DNA of 64,000 bases from Chiridota heheva (GCA_020152595.1 JAIGNY010002242.1:1-64000); one strand, 5' to 3'; positions 49,195-61,549 are shown, counted from the first letter of the stretch. Made by a program: numbers and translations. Notes: generated by a model not told the origin, from the sequence alone.

Positions 49195-50020
49195 ATGGGG
49201 AGTTGCCATTTTCAAGTCAAGTTTTACATCAAAAAAATGTATTTATGGTCTACTGTCGTTTAATAGTATTTTATAAGCATTTTATTTTTTGCAATAGTCC
49301 TATTTATTACACTGTACTCTAACATTGTACATCCTTTCTTTCAATTAGTTTGTCTGAAAATACGCCATTTATATGATGTGAAACCAAGGATGTACGAACA
49401 TATCCTTGGTGAAACAATATCCTTGGTATACAATAAGCAAGGCTTTCGCACATGTCTGCTTTATGAGGCCATAATCCCCTAATCCAAAAGACAAAAGTTA
49501 TTTTCCATTAAAATGTGTAAATTCAGCCGGAGGCAGCTGATGTCAAAACCAAAGCTGTTTGAAGATGCAATTGACTGTCTACACATGTGTTAGCTAAAAA
49601 TAAAAAATTCCCTCCAGAAAAGGAGAAACCTGTGGAAATTGGGGGGATTGTCCCCCTGGATTCGCAGGAAGTATACTTCAATCCCTTCACAACACTTTAA
49701 AAAAATAAAAATATTTATATCTTCCATACTGACAATACTTGTCTTACTATTTAACTGGCAATGCTCTTATTTTTGTTGGCTAAAATAAGTTTACTTTCCT
49801 TAAGAAAGGAAAAAATCTATAGAACTCCGGGGGACTTTCCATATGGAATCCAAGGAAGTACATTTCAGGCCCCTCAGCCAGGGTTTGCAATAGCTTTGGA
49901 TTTTTGGGAAGGAAATTCCCTCTTTCAAAAATGTTTTGGTAGGGATTTCAGAATTTTGGTTGGGAATTGCCATGTGTAGGCAGATGATGCCAAAATTACC
50001 CTACATGGCATTAGAGGACC
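49195..50020. other. Insertion or decayed segment inside the CR1-like LINE
   Basis: Between the pre-RT text (about 49190) and the RT (about 50025). Loose repeats such as 'gggggattgtccccctggattc' and 'gggggactttccatatggaa' occur at about 49645 and 49827. No coding domain. Confidence 0.4.
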
Positions 50021-50555
50021 TATTCTGTAGTGGCTCCGAACCTTTTTCATGCAGAGAACCATGAAGGTTTTCCTAGCAGGAGAGGTGTCAGAAGAAGTTT
50101 CTGTTGCGCAGTAGTACCTCAGGGGACTGTTCTCGGCTTATTGTTCTTCCTCGGTCACATTAATGACCTTTTGAGCAGTGTTCAGTCTCAGGTACATCTT
50201 TTTGCTGATGACTGCCTACTCTACAGAGAAATTATAAGTTTCCAGGATCACATCACTCTCCAACATGACCTGCTAAGTTGGAAATCTGGGCAAAAAAGTG
50301 GGGCATGTCATTTAATGCAAAAAAATGTTACATCTTAAGCATCAAGTCAAAATCTGATAATATTTACAGACTGAATGATGAAAACCTCAAAAATGTGCCA
50401 AACAACCAATATTTTGGAATCCTGTTACTTTGGACCTCAAATAGCAATCACACATCAACAACATACAAACCTGTATGCAAAAGAGCGAAATCAACAATAG
50501 CCTTCCTTCGCAGAAATTTGAGAAATTGTCCTGAAAAATTCCGGTATGCTGCTTA

Positions 50556-51610
50556 TTAAGCCTAGTACAGTAATTATACCTTCATCAGCTTCACTCCACA
50601 AGGTTTGATGATTTTGGGTATAGGAAATCACCCGTTTAAAAAAAAAAAGGCTGGGATTTAACACATACTTAAAAAAGAAGCTGCTCTAAAAATTTAGGGC
50701 TACTCAAATTTCAGTAAAAAAAAAAGGCTGGGATATAACACACACTTAAAAAAGAAGTTGCTCTAAAAATTTAGGGCGACTCAAATTTCAGTAAAAAAAA
50801 AAAGGCTAGGATTTAACACATCTTAAAAAAGAAGTTGCTCTAAAAATTTAGGGCGACTCAAATTTCAGTAACTTTACAAACACCAACATACAGTACATGA
50901 GAATTCATACTTTCACTTCAATATGTTTTGTACAATCTCCCGTGACTATCAAAATATAATTTGCTTGAGATCATGTCGAAAATTGGTATAGTAAATGAAA
51001 TTCCGACCCATTTTGTTGCAGTGTACATTAAAAACAGTACACGCAGTGTCACGCACAGAATGCATCTTTATAAACGTGCACGATCGATTAGGCGGGCGCA
51101 TTTGAAATGATTGACAGTTTTTATAGCGTACAGTGTAAAGATGCTGCGATGAACGTTGATTGCACATGCATGTTTTTTGGTATGCAAAGGCTTGCTTGAA
51201 GAAAAGACAAAAAACAAAGGAATAAAAATGCACAAATGTTGCGCAACACTTGCAAAGGTAGATTCTTTAAAATAGCCAGCGGGTCTGTAAAATCCACTTG
51301 CTCTTCAATTACATTTGTACACTCACATCAGTAGTACATTTGGTTAGTCTGATTATGCAATTCTCATGCTGTTGAATGGATTTAAATCAATTTCGTAAAA
51401 AAACTACATTTTTCTACATTATAGGAACAATTTTGCTTAGTTGACCAGCCTACCAGGTTAAAGGAACATTCTAGCTATAAGGTAATATAATTTCTGCAAA
51501 ATTCAAAGATTATATAGGAAAACCAGAGTTACTCAAAAAAAACTTTGAGATGTCGAGAAATTTGTACAGAAAATTCAGAGAGAGATTTCTCCGTCTAACT
51601 TAAGCCTTGT
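50556..51610. mobile_element. Unclassified ~1.03-kb insertion with 11-bp target duplication
   Basis: TTAAGCCTAGT (50556-50566) and TTAAGCCTTGT (51600-51610) flank 50567-51599. Removing the insert and one repeat rebuilds continuous RT text (YAAY then SLVHSCLDYG). No obvious terminal inverted repeats; it contains a 77-bp tandem array (50641-50871) and no coding region. Class unknown. Confidence 0.75.
50641..50871 (+). repeat. 77-bp tandem repeat, 3 units
   Basis: Three units begin at 50649, 50726 and 50804 with GGCTGGGATTTAACACA; each contains 'gctctaaaaatttagggc' and ends in an A run. Nearly identical, so recent. Confidence 0.92.
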
Positions 51611-52239
51611 CCACTCTTGCCTGGACTATGGAGCAATCATCTGGGACCCTTACCACAAAGGAGACACAGACAAACTAGAAAGGATCCAGAAGTTTTTACA
51701 GAAGAGCATCTAGACGATATACCACATCTGAATCATAGAAATGAGGGAATTTTTTTGACTGAAATTCATATATCTAACGATGAAATCCTTACCAAACTAA
51801 ATGACCTTAATATTTCTAGCTCAAGGATGGAATTTATCCTGGAGTTCTGTTTGAAGCTCGTCATCAATCGTTACCAGCTTTGTGCTTGATTTTTAATAAA
51901 TCGCTTCAGGAATGTGTTTAACCAAGTGACTGGACATATTACTCTTTTTTTTAAGAAAGGAAATAGAACTAGTCCATTAAACTATCAGCCAGTCAGTCTG
52001 ACATCAATCAGTTTGGTGTAAAATTTGTAATCACTGATTTGTGATAAAATTTTTTAACCATATGACAAGCAATTGATTAATTCCTCCAGTACAATACAGT
52101 TTCTTGGCTGGGGAGGATGGAATTTATCTTTATACTACAGTGGAAATATTGATGTATACTGATTTTATGAAGGCATTTGACAAGGTGCCTCATCAAACTC
52201 AAAGGCTTCTAGTTAAACTTGAAAGTTATGGCATTTCAG

Positions 52240-53118
52240 GAAAATGCTTGTTATTAATTCCAAACAGCGTGTTTGTGGGTAAGTTGTTTCTGACTAGCAT
52301 GTTTATTGTGTCGTCTGCTAAGGTACATAATCAACAGTTATACAAATATAGTATATTAAGTGGGGAGATATACAATGTGAGTAATGGCAACCGATACCTA
52401 TATCTTGTAACATCCCCTCTCTCATAGAAAGCATAAATCATTGTTTAGTGTCCAATGCAGATTAAAGTCTTATCACAAAACTACAAGAACACCCTTTAGA
52501 CAAGAACTGCTGGAAGGACAGTATGATCGACTATTCAAAGCTAGTATGGAGAATGGGCTTATTGAGGGAAGTATATAGGGTAGTAGGGGCAGATAATTTC
52601 AAATTACTTGAGCTTTGAAAGATGCACTTACATTTTTATTTGCTCTCTTAATTTTCATATTTTACTACACGCTTCAAAATATCTTTGAGTTTTCCCAGAT
52701 AATGAAAAAAAAAAAAAAAAAAAAAAAAAGGAGCTCAAGGTTACATGTACCACACCCATGCAGTAAAAACTAGCAGTCTTTATCAATTGAACAACAAAGA
52801 AAGGAGAGGCCCTAACTTGCCAGTGTCAATGAAAGAATGTCATTAAGCCTTTCCAACCTATACGTACCCTCCCCCATTCAACCCCTACATCTTGGATTGT
52901 AATACAGCTTCCAATTAAGGACAAGACATCAATGATGTTATAGTTCAACTTATAGTAATGCAAAAACCAATTGACTGGTTTTATTTCAAAAGCAATTTCA
53001 TTTTTGTCATATATGATAATTTCAATTTGAAATTCAAATGCAATTTAATTTTTTTTTTGAAGTCTACTCATTTTTGGGGCATTGATTATGTTAAAATTCC
53101 AACAGTTCTACAGTTTCA
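52240..53118. other. Non-coding DNA with poly-A tail
   Basis: After the RT text fades there is a 25-base A run at 52705-52729, likely a retrotransposon tail. The remainder shows nothing recognisable. Confidence 0.4.
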
Positions 53119-54042
53119 AAGCGAGCGTGTATCATTTACACACATTTAGTACCATAATGTTTGAAAAGTATGCCAAAATTGCTCCAATTTAACTTAAAAA
53201 ATCGTGTAAACAAATATTGCGCAGTCAAATAAGTATTAACTCTATTGCCCAAATAGACACTGGAATTTTGCTTTACAAATCGTGAAAAGTTTACTTCTAC
53301 CACATAAATCATCGTTTTTATGGAAAATATGCATGGAAATTCAGTTTAGAAATAACAGAAAACTTCCCTTCAATGTCATTTAATCTCAACATCGCGTAAG
53401 TTTTTTGCAGTACTCACTAGGGCTTTCACTGTGAAAATCTTGCATACTATAATACCTCGCCGTAAAACATTTACAAACTACGTCACCACCCCGGAAGTTC
53501 TGATTATATCAGTGCAGTCCTCTCGAAATGGCCACCATCTTTGCGAAGCACGCAGAATTTCAGCACTGTTAAAACCTTTTTCTGTTTGTTTATTTTGCAA
53601 TATCTTTTTTTTCTTGTAAAATTTATTTGACTCATCGGGTAATATTTACATGTAAATGTACTGATTGTCACAATTCAAGTATTTTGACTGTTTTTTGGTC
53701 CATTTAACAGCTTGTAAAATAGGCCTTGATTGAGTGGAATTAAAGCCTTACATTATGGCCTATTGTTAGTTTCACTGTTTACTGCTGTACATTCGCGGTG
53801 CATTTCACAAGTTACTCAGATTTCGGCAAAATCAAAGTGCAAAATATCCCCATTCATAAGATATTACTGCGTATTTGTGATTCTCGCATTAAAAAAGGAT
53901 TATGCTAATCTGGTTTACACTTTGTAAAAGTTATTGATATTGTCAGCCGAATGTGTGTGTGATTGAATTATGAATGATATTGATTTTCGACGACAAGGAT
54001 TTGCAAGCGTGTAGGATGTACACGCTAAACGGTCACAGCTCT
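53119..54042. mobile_element. hAT-type non-autonomous element, copy 2, left end missing
   Basis: From 'aagcgagcgtgtatcattta' to 'acacgctaaacggtcacagc' it aligns with the copies at 41121 and 58404. The first ~50 bases of the element (the TAGAGC end) are absent and it is the most diverged of the three. The right end is intact, so a target duplication cannot be tested. Confidence 0.85.
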
Positions 54043-54579
54043 GGTGACAACAACAGGTGTAAATCCATGGTAAATGGAGATACCAATAATTATTGAAATT
54101 CAACAAGAAACAAACAATTATAACTCTTTTAACTTTCTAAGAAAATGAATTATCCTTCGTAACAATACACTGTAACAATACTGTTCGATTCTGCAACAGG
54201 TGATTAAGAGCACGAGAATGAATAAGTTTGACATATTTGTACACGTACTGCACTGACAACTCATGTGTATTTATCACGGAAATGTCATGACCTTGAATCT
54301 AAAATTTGCATAATCATCAAAATATTTGAATTCTGATTATAAAATGGTTTTCATCAAACACACTGGGATTCGCTTGTAAGATCTAGCTACTAAGATATGC
54401 ATGATTAACAACAGACACACACATGAAGCTAGCTAATAGAAAACACACATACTGTATGGGGACTGTATGAGGACCTCCAGTACGTACAAGAATGGCATAA
54501 AGTCTACTGCTAAAAAAACTATTTTTAGCAGCATTACGTATGAAATCTGATATTTTCTTAAACCTTTCAGGAGCTTTAC
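54043..54579. other. Non-coding sequence, nothing recognised
   Basis: No gene, RNA or clear repeat seen. Confidence 0.35.
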
Positions 54580-54785
54580 AAAAATACATAGAATACTTCT
54601 TAGCAAAATACAAACTATATGAAGCATACAAAAATCTCACTTGAGCCAGAATTTCAAGAGCAAAACTGTTAAAACCTAGGAGATACCTTTTAAAGCAAAC
54701 CATTACACAGGCACATATGGGAGCTCACATACAATTTGATAAGCTCCACTCATTACACTCTGTGTAATGGGTGGAGCTAAAAATA
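54580..54785. repeat. Interspersed repeat, paired with 26040-26340
   Basis: Contains 'gagccagaatttcaagagcaaaact' and 'acatacaatttgataagct', ending 'gggtggagctaaa'. The final 'cattacactctgtgtaatggg' can form a hairpin absent from the other copy. Confidence 0.5.
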
Positions 54786-54954
54786 TGTGTGTCAAGCAAA
54801 GTCAAGCAACATGAAAAATGTACAATAACATAAACCTGTCCCAAATGTCATTCCATGCCTATATTTCATGCAATTACACCTGAAAACCAGATACTATATG
54901 TCATTCCACTACTTGCATGACCTACATGCCATCACAAATAAAATCCAGATGACA

Positions 54955-55110
54955 CCTTACCACATGCCATTCCACCCTGTTCCACATGTTGACCCACCCT
55001 ATTCCACATGCCAACCCACTCTGTTCCACATGCCAACCCACCCTGTTCTACATGCCAACCCACCCTGCCATACATACAATTCCACCCTGTCCCACATAAA
55101 ATCCCACCCT
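54955..55110. repeat. ~21-bp minisatellite (CCACCCTGTTCCACATGCCAA)
   Basis: Six or seven units. The phrase 'ttccacatgcca' resembles the 24-bp unit of arrays A and B (CCCACATGGCATTCCACC), suggesting a related minisatellite at a third site. Confidence 0.75.
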
Positions 55111-55384
55111 CATCCTAATTCCTTCAGCTACTTTATCATCATGTTATCGTCTACCCCACATTCCACTTATTGTTTATATTTCCTAAACCCCTAATTTAAA
55201 ATTCTTTAGAAACGAGGAAACTTTTATTTGCTAATTTATTCATGGCAAGACAAAGATTTTGATTCTTATTTATATCATGTCAATATCATAACAAAACTAG
55301 AAATGTGAAGTTAGTAAAGTCTTTTTGATCGCAGGTCAAATATTTTTAAGATCAAATATTTTTATTCCCAGGTCAAACATTTTG

Positions 55385-55845
55385 CAGCAGTCTATTTTCA
55401 TGAAAATAACCTAATTAATATGCACACTATACCTCACCAATGAGTGTGAACAATGCTCTTCACATATACTGTATGATCAATGCTCTTCACATATACTGTA
55501 TGATCATTTGTTTAAGCAAAATCACCACACCCACTTTAATTCAAGAGATACCACAAATACAAATATTTTCCTTGCTATGCAAATAAGCTAATTAGTATGC
55601 ACACATAACCCCACCAATCATGCTCATCTGAAGAGTACCAATGCCCTCTACCACTGTACTAAGTTATTATCTCAGGTTAATTATTTTGTACAAAAGTCTG
55701 TTATGCAAATAACCTAATTAATATATACATTACATCTCACCACAGACACTGCTCTTTACATATATAATCATTTCTGCAAACAAAATCCCCACATCCACTT
55801 GAAATTAAGAGATATCATAGACATAAATATTTTCATTGTTATGCA
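55385..55845. repeat. ~150-170-bp degenerate tandem repeat, 3 units
   Basis: Each unit has 'atgcaaataacctaattaat', 'ctcaccaatgagtgtg', 'tgctcttcacatatactg' and 'aaatcaccacacccactt'. A 28-base internal doublet ('atgctcttcacatatactgt') lies at about 55450-55505. It directly precedes the LINE copy 3 tail. Confidence 0.7.
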
Positions 55846-56021
55846 AATGTTTGTTTGTTTGATGGGGCTTAATGGCATCATAACAGTGAGGGTCAAATTG
55901 TGCCTAAGCGATTAGATCATTCCAGAGGTAAGAAGGAGAGAAAACAAGGGGAGATTGAGAGGAACACAAGAACTAAAAGCTGGGATCGAGAGAGGAGATG
56001 CATGGGTGAAGAAAAAAAAGG

Positions 56022-56669
56022 TAGAGAGAAGGGGTGGGAGAGAAGGGGTGGGAGAGAAGGAGGGGTGGGAGAGGAGGAGGGGTGGGAGAAAAGGGGGATG
56101 TGGGAGAGGGTGAGGGAGAGGAGGAGGGTGTGGGAGAGGAGGGTGTGGGAGAGGAGGGGGGGAGAGGAGGAGGGGGTAGGAGAGGAGGAGGGGGTAGGAG
56201 AGGAGGAGGGTATAGGCGAGGAGGGTGTGGGGCGAGGAGGGTGTGGAAGAGGAGGGTGTGGAGAGGGGAGGGAGTTGGAGAAGAAGAGGAGGTAGGAGAG
56301 GAGGGGGTGGGAGAGGAGGAAGTGGGAGAGGAGGAGGGAGTGGGGAGGAGGAGGAGGGAGTGGGAGAGGAGGGGTGGGAGAGGAGAGAGTGGAAGAGGAG
56401 GAGGGGTGGGAGAGGAGGAAGGGGTGGGAGAGGAGGGAGTGAGAGAGGAGGAAGTGGGAGAGGAGGAGGGGTGGAAGAGGAGGAGGGGGTGGGAGAGGAG
56501 GAGGGGTGGGAGAGGAGGAGGGGTGGGAGAGGAGGAGGGGGTGGGAGAGGAGGATGGGGTGGGAGAGGAGGACGGGTGGGAGAGGAGGAGGGGGAGGGAG
56601 AGGGGATGGGAGAGGAGGAGGGGGTGGGAAAGGAGGAGAGGGTGGGAGAGGAGGAGGGGGTGGGAGAGG
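56022..56669. repeat. Purine-rich minisatellite expanded inside LINE copy 3
   Basis: About 35 units of a 16-20-base motif, GGGTGGGAGAGGAGGAG, between 'aaaggtagagagaa' and 'actaaatatggttgtagagg'. The other two copies have one unit at the same place ('ggggtgggagaggaggacta' at 755-775; 'gggggtggaagaggagaatt' at 24424-24443). The G runs could form G-quadruplex or triplex structure. Long frames on both strands (Pro/Ser/Leu-rich on minus) are by-products. Confidence 0.92.
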
Positions 56670-56749
56670 ACTAAATATGGTTGTAGAGGAAAGCATGATG
56701 AAGGATATCATTTTATCCGGAAGGTTTTTCTGGAAGAGCTCGGCTATTG

Positions 56750-57600
56750 AGTTGTGGGGAGCGATGGAAGCTTTGGGAGGGTTGTACGGGGGAAAGCAAG
56801 GATAACATGATGGATTGTGATGGTGCAATGGCAATTGTTGCAGAGGGGTTGAAGGGAGCCAATAAGGAGGTGCGAGTGTGTGAGGTGGGTGTAACCTATT
56901 CTAAGACAGGTAATATGAAAGTTGTTGACACAAGAGAGGTTGTTGATGGTGGGTTTGATCGGAATGGTGGGCTCGATGACGTAGAGTTTGTTATCAATTT
57001 GGGAGTCCCAAGAGGTTTGCCAGCAGTCACAAACAAAGGAAGCGATAAGCGGTTTGATGTCAGAAAGGGTTTTGGGAAATGGGGTAGGGGGAGATTGAGG
57101 GCAAGCTAGCGGCTGCATCAGCTCTGTCATTACCAGGGATGCCAACATGGCTGGGTATCCAAAAAAAAAGAATACTTTTCCTGCAGAGGGTGGGCGAAAG
57201 AAGTTTCCGGAGGAGGAGGTGGCACGTGAGGTTATCAATTAAGTAAAGAAGTAAGAACAGCCTTTGAGTCGAAGAAAATGGCAAAGTGGCTGACTCAATA
57301 AAGTTGAGGGCGAGGAGAATAGCCTTAGCCTCGGCTAAAGAGATGGCTGAGTAGTCGGGAAGTCTGCTACTGAGGGTGATGTTTTGGATGACAGCAGCAG
57401 CAGTTGTCTTGTTGCCTTTATTGGAGCCATTAGTATAGATAGAGGTGTAATTTGAGAGTTGGTCTTTGATTTGGTTGTGGAGATTGATGAAGAGGTTAGG
57501 GTGGGTTTGAGTTTTGTGATGAGTGGAGAGGCCCAGGTGGACAGAAGGGAGGGGGGGTAGCCCAAGGAACAAAAGTGGGCCAGGAGAAGGTGCCAAGAGT
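56750..57600 (-). pseudogene. RNase H region of LINE copy 3
   Basis: Frame pieces 57596-57060 and 57238-56744 contain YTSIYTNGSNKGNK (where copy 1 has TDGS), LAEAKAILLALNFIE, and WIPSHVGIPGNDRADAAA. The first catalytic Asp is replaced by Asn. About 40 bases around 57240-57300 are deleted compared with copy 2, removing part of the IFSDSKAV block. Not functional. Confidence 0.78.
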
Positions 57601-57779
57601 GGCGGGGTTGATGCCGAGATGAAAGAGGTCTAAATTAATGCATAAGCTAAAGGGAGGGGATAGGGTTTTAGTACTATCAAAGAGAATGGAGTAATTGGGG
57701 TACCTAATGAGGTTGTAAACAGGGTGCTGGGTGTTGGTGAGGACTCTAAAAGCATAGGAGAGGCTAAGCTTTCTACATC

Positions 57780-60300
57780 TTAGTAGAAAGAGGTTTCGTT
57801 GGCTTCAACATGAAGGCTGGTGATTGAAGAGGTCCTGTAGGCACCTAGACAAAGCCTGAGGGCTTCATTTTGGGTAGTGTTGATGTGGTTGAGGTATGAG
57901 TTGTGAGCGACACAGTAGACAATATTGCTGTAGTCAAGCTTGGCACGAATGGTAAGCCTGAAAATTTTGAGGATAACATAGCGGTTCGCACCCCAAGTGG
58001 TGTTAAAGAGGAGTCGGAGGATGTTGAGAGAGCTGTTGCATTTTAGTTTCAGGTTGGTGATGTGCTGCTTGTAGGTGAGCTTGGTGTCTAGAGTTAGACC
58101 CAGGAACTTTGTGTGTTCAACTTTAGGGATGTGATTGCCATTGAGCACAAAGTTCGGGTTGGGGTGGAGGTTGTTGAACTGACAAAAGTGCATGCAGACT
58201 GTCTTGTCTTTAGAGAATTTAAAACCGTTATTGTTGCACCAGACTTGCAGCTGCTTGAGGCTGATTTGGAGCATATTTTCAACAATAGGAAAGCTAGGGG
58301 AGGAGTAGAAGATGGTGAAGTCATCCAAGTAGAAGGTACGTTTGATGTTGAAGCCAAGGTTATCCGATATGTCATTAATGCTCAGGTTAAAGAGAGTGGG
58401 AGATAGAGCTGTGAACGTTTAGTGATTTGAGTAAACGTGTACACGCCAAAAAAAAGCGAGCGTGTATCGTGTACACAAGTTTAGTACCGTAATTTTCGGA
58501 AATACACCAAAATTGCTCCAAAACTACGAGGCAAAGTAAAAAAAATCGCGAACCAGTATGGCAAAAGTACTGACTGCATTGCCCAAATAGACGCTGAGTT
58601 TTGCTTTCCAAATCGTAAAAAGCTTACTTCTACAGTATAAATTATCATTTTTGTGGAAAATATGCATGGAAATTCAGTTCAGAAAAAACAGAGAACTTCC
58701 TTTCAATGTCATTTAAACTCAGCATCGCGTAACTTGTTTCCCCTATTCGCTACGGCTTTTAAAGTTCTGTGAAAATCTTGCATACCGAGGCCTATGATAT
58801 ACCTCGCCGTAAAACATTTCAAAACTACGCCACCACCACAAGGAAGTTCTGAAATATCAGTTATCTCGAAAAAATGGCTGCCATCTTTGCGAAGCATGCA
58901 GAATTTCAGCTCTCTTAAAACCTTTTTCTGTTTATTTATTATGCAATATTATTTCTTTCTTGCAAAGTTTATTTGACTCATCAGGTAATATTTACATGTA
59001 AATGTACTGATTGTCACGATTTAAGTGTTTTTTTGTCAATAAAACGGGCTTTGATTGCGTGGGATTTAAAGCCTTATGGCCTAACGTTAGGCCTATTGTT
59101 AGTTTCACTGTTTACTGCTGCACATTCGCGGTGCATTTTACAAGTTGGATTACTCAGATTTTGGCGAAATCAAAGTGCATAATATCCTCATTTATTGGTG
59201 ATTACTGCGCATTTGTAATTCGCACATTTAAAAAGAATTATGCTAATTGGGTTTACAGTTTGTAAAAAGTCATCATTGATTAGATTTTTGTCAGCCGAAT
59301 GTGTGTGTGATTTGAATCATGAATATTGATTTTCAACGGCAAGCCACTTTGATGTGTGAAAAACGATTACTCGCAATGAAGTATTTAGTAAACGTTTACA
59401 CGATTTGCGAGCGTGTAGCGTGTACACGCTAAACGGTCACAGCTCTAACTAGAGAGGATGCTGCCTTGAGGGACGCCCTCTTCTTGGGGGTACTGGTTGG
59501 AGAGGATGTGGCCAATACAAATTTGGAACTGCCTGGCTGAGAGGGAGTTTTGAATGAAAATGGGGGATGGCCTCTGAGGCCGATGGTGTAAAGTTTGCGG
59601 GTAATGCCATATTTCCAAGTAGTGTCAAAAGCTTTCTCTAGGTCAAAAAATATGGCAATAAGGTGTTCCTTTTTTGCAAAGAATTCCCGGATAGCGGTGT
59701 CGAGCGTAATTAACTGGTCTAGGGTATTGCGACGTTTTCCAAAGCCGCCTTGGTGAGGGGAAAGGATTCTGTTGGTCTAGGAACCAGTCTAGTCTCTGAT
59801 TAATGATCCTTTCCATAATTTTACAGAGACAGCAGGTGAGGGCGATAGCTGGAGGGGTCGGTACTGTCCTTCCTCGCTTTAAGGATGGGGATGACAATAG
59901 CTGTCCTCCAGATAGGGGGAAAGGAGTGTGAGGACCAAATGTCGTTGAGGATTGTGAGTAGGGTAGTGGTGGCCATGATGGAAAAGTGTTTCAGGAACTG
60001 GTAGGGGATGTTATTTGGGCCCTTAAAGGTGCAGCCGTGAAGGTGCAGCCAGCGTCGTGGATGGCTTGGTTTAATTCAGAAAGGGTGAAAGGGGTGTTGT
60101 AGTTTTCGGAGTTGTCGGAGGGAAAAGTGATTCTCCGGGCTTCATCGCAAGCTTTTTGGGTTTTGAAGGCATTGGAGTAGTTGGTCGAGGACGAGATGTT
60201 GCTGAAAGAGGCGGCGAGGTGGTTAACGATGTCCTTTTTCGCAGTGAGAAGGTCACCATTCCAAGAGAGATGGGAGATGGGAGATTTGCCTACTCTGCCA
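57780..60300 (-). pseudogene. Reverse transcriptase of LINE copy 3, split by a hAT element
   Basis: From the high end: CCLCKIMERIINQRLDWFLD (about 59830), ALTCCL, then fragments of the palm in several frames to about 59450. After the hAT insertion, the active-site block is at 58328 (LDDFTIFYSSPSFPIVEN; Tyr-x-Asp-Asp is YLDD in this frame's context), followed by thumb text (GFKFSKDKTVCMHFC, KFLGLTLDTKLTYKQHITNLK, RLTIRAKLDYSNIVYCVAH) to 57780. The copy is inactive because of the insertion and of frameshifts. Confidence 0.8.
58404..59447. mobile_element. hAT-type non-autonomous element, copy 3, full length
   Basis: 1,044 bases, from TAGAGCTGTGAACGTTTAGT to GCTAAACGGTCACAGCTCTA. Nearly identical in plan to 41121-42158. 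The flanks 'gtgggaga' and 'actagaga' share only part of an 8-base duplication, so the target copies have mutated. It interrupts the RT of LINE copy 3 between the QGSIL block and SPTLFNLSIND. Confidence 0.9.
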
Positions 60301-61420
60301 TGGAAGCTGTTAACCATTCTTCAAATCTTCTTAGTGGGGGTGTTGGTGGTGAGAGAAGAGATAAAGTTGTTCTTAGTGTTGGTTTTACTGTCCTTGATAG
60401 TGCGTCTGGCCTTGGCACGGCTAATGTGAAAGAGATTGAGGTTATGGGTGGTCGGGTTAGTTTTGAAATTCTTGAGGGTTTTTTTCCTCTTCTTGATGGC
60501 GGTTTTGCAGTCATCAGAGAACAAGGGGTTGGGGGATGATTTGGGGGTTTAGAGGTTTTGGGAATTGAGCAGGTGGCGATGTTGATAAGGATATTACTGA
60601 AGTTTGACATGGGATCCTCATCCTCGAGGAGATGGGGGAAGAGGTGTGAGTCACAGAGGGTTTTGAAAAGGGGCCAGTCAGCCTTCTCGAGGTTCCAATT
60701 GGGGGTGTGGTCAGTGGGGGTTTGAAGGTTGGAGTGTATAAGAAGAGGGTAATGATCACTACCACAGAGGTCAGCAGTGAATCTCCAGATAAAATTAAGG
60801 AAGAGGTTGGGGGAACAGATAGACAGGTTAATACAGGTAAGGGAGCCTGTGGCAGGGTGAAGGTAGGTCGGGGAGTAAGTGTTGAGCAAGGAGAGGCCGT
60901 GCTGACAAAGAGCTTTTTTGATGAGCTTGCCTCTGGTGGTGGTGGTAATAGAACCCCACATAAGGTTGTAAGCGTTGAAGTCACCAAGAAGGATGAAGGG
61001 GGAGGGGAGCTGAGAGATGAGGTTGTTAAGGCTGGTTGGCTGAATGTTGGTGTTAAGGGGAGATAGATATTGCAAAGAATGAAAGTTTTGGGGAGGGAGA
61101 TAGATATACAGATGGCCTGAAGGTTGGTGTGTACATGAAAAGGGCTGTGTGGGATATCATGTCTAACAAGAATGGAGACCCTCCCACAGGCCCTGTCGGC
61201 GTTCACTTAATGTTTGTTATAGCAAGCGAAGTTGATGAGGTAGTAATGTTCGGTTGTTTTTAAATAAGTTTCTTGTAGGCAGAAGACGACCAGGTTGAAG
61301 GTGGTGGCCAGAAGGTCAATTTCTTCAGAATTGGCCTTAAGGCTCCTTCTCTTCCATTGTATGATGTTGTGAATGTTATTGTTTATGTTTGCACGCCATT
61401 AGGAGGCAGGGGATTACCTT
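60290..61420 (-). pseudogene. Endonuclease domain of LINE copy 3
   Basis: Frame 61075-60290 holds an APE-type endonuclease core: PFILLGDFNAYNLMWGS and, near 60760, DLCGSDHYPLLIHS, the His-containing end block. The upstream frame (61206-60514) starts NADRACGRVSILVRHDI, which is the preceding endonuclease text. The N terminus, CNTNNYNN-like in copy 1, is decayed near 61400-61350. The enzyme would nick target DNA for target-primed reverse transcription. Frameshifts divide it. Confidence 0.8.
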
Positions 61421-61549
61421 GAGGAGGATCTGTTGGGTCTGAGCTGGTTTATTTTTTCTTTGGATTTGTACGCTTCTTTGGGAACGGTTGTTTTTGAAAG
61501 TTGGACAAGAAGTATGTTCGATAACTGAACAATTCATGTTCTCTTCTGT

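Larger units (their letters stand above)
47300..52729 (+). mobile_element. Composite CR1-like LINE with secondary insertions
   Basis: Plus-strand blocks in order: 2A-like and PHD-like N terminus (47314-47502), endonuclease pieces (48040-48500, VIAGDFNCPKI-like near 48320), an I-clade LINE tail inserted at about 48514-48745, the endonuclease end PGISDHGMIVTDFDIRV (48779), RT piece with VHLFADDCLLYRE (about 50200), then an insertion with target duplication (50567-51599), and LVHSCLDYGAIIWDPYHKGDTDK (51605). After this, sequence from earlier in the RT appears (LNYQPVSLTSI near 51980, VYTDFMKAFDKVPHQ-like near 52165), so a second copy abuts the first. A 25-base A run at 52705-52729 marks the likely end. 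No intact frame. Confidence 0.78.

Noticed and set aside
55917..56834. Proline/serine-rich 305-residue frame and the Gly/Glu/Arg-rich frame opposite
   Set aside because: Both follow from the purine-rich minisatellite in LINE copy 3 and lack domains.
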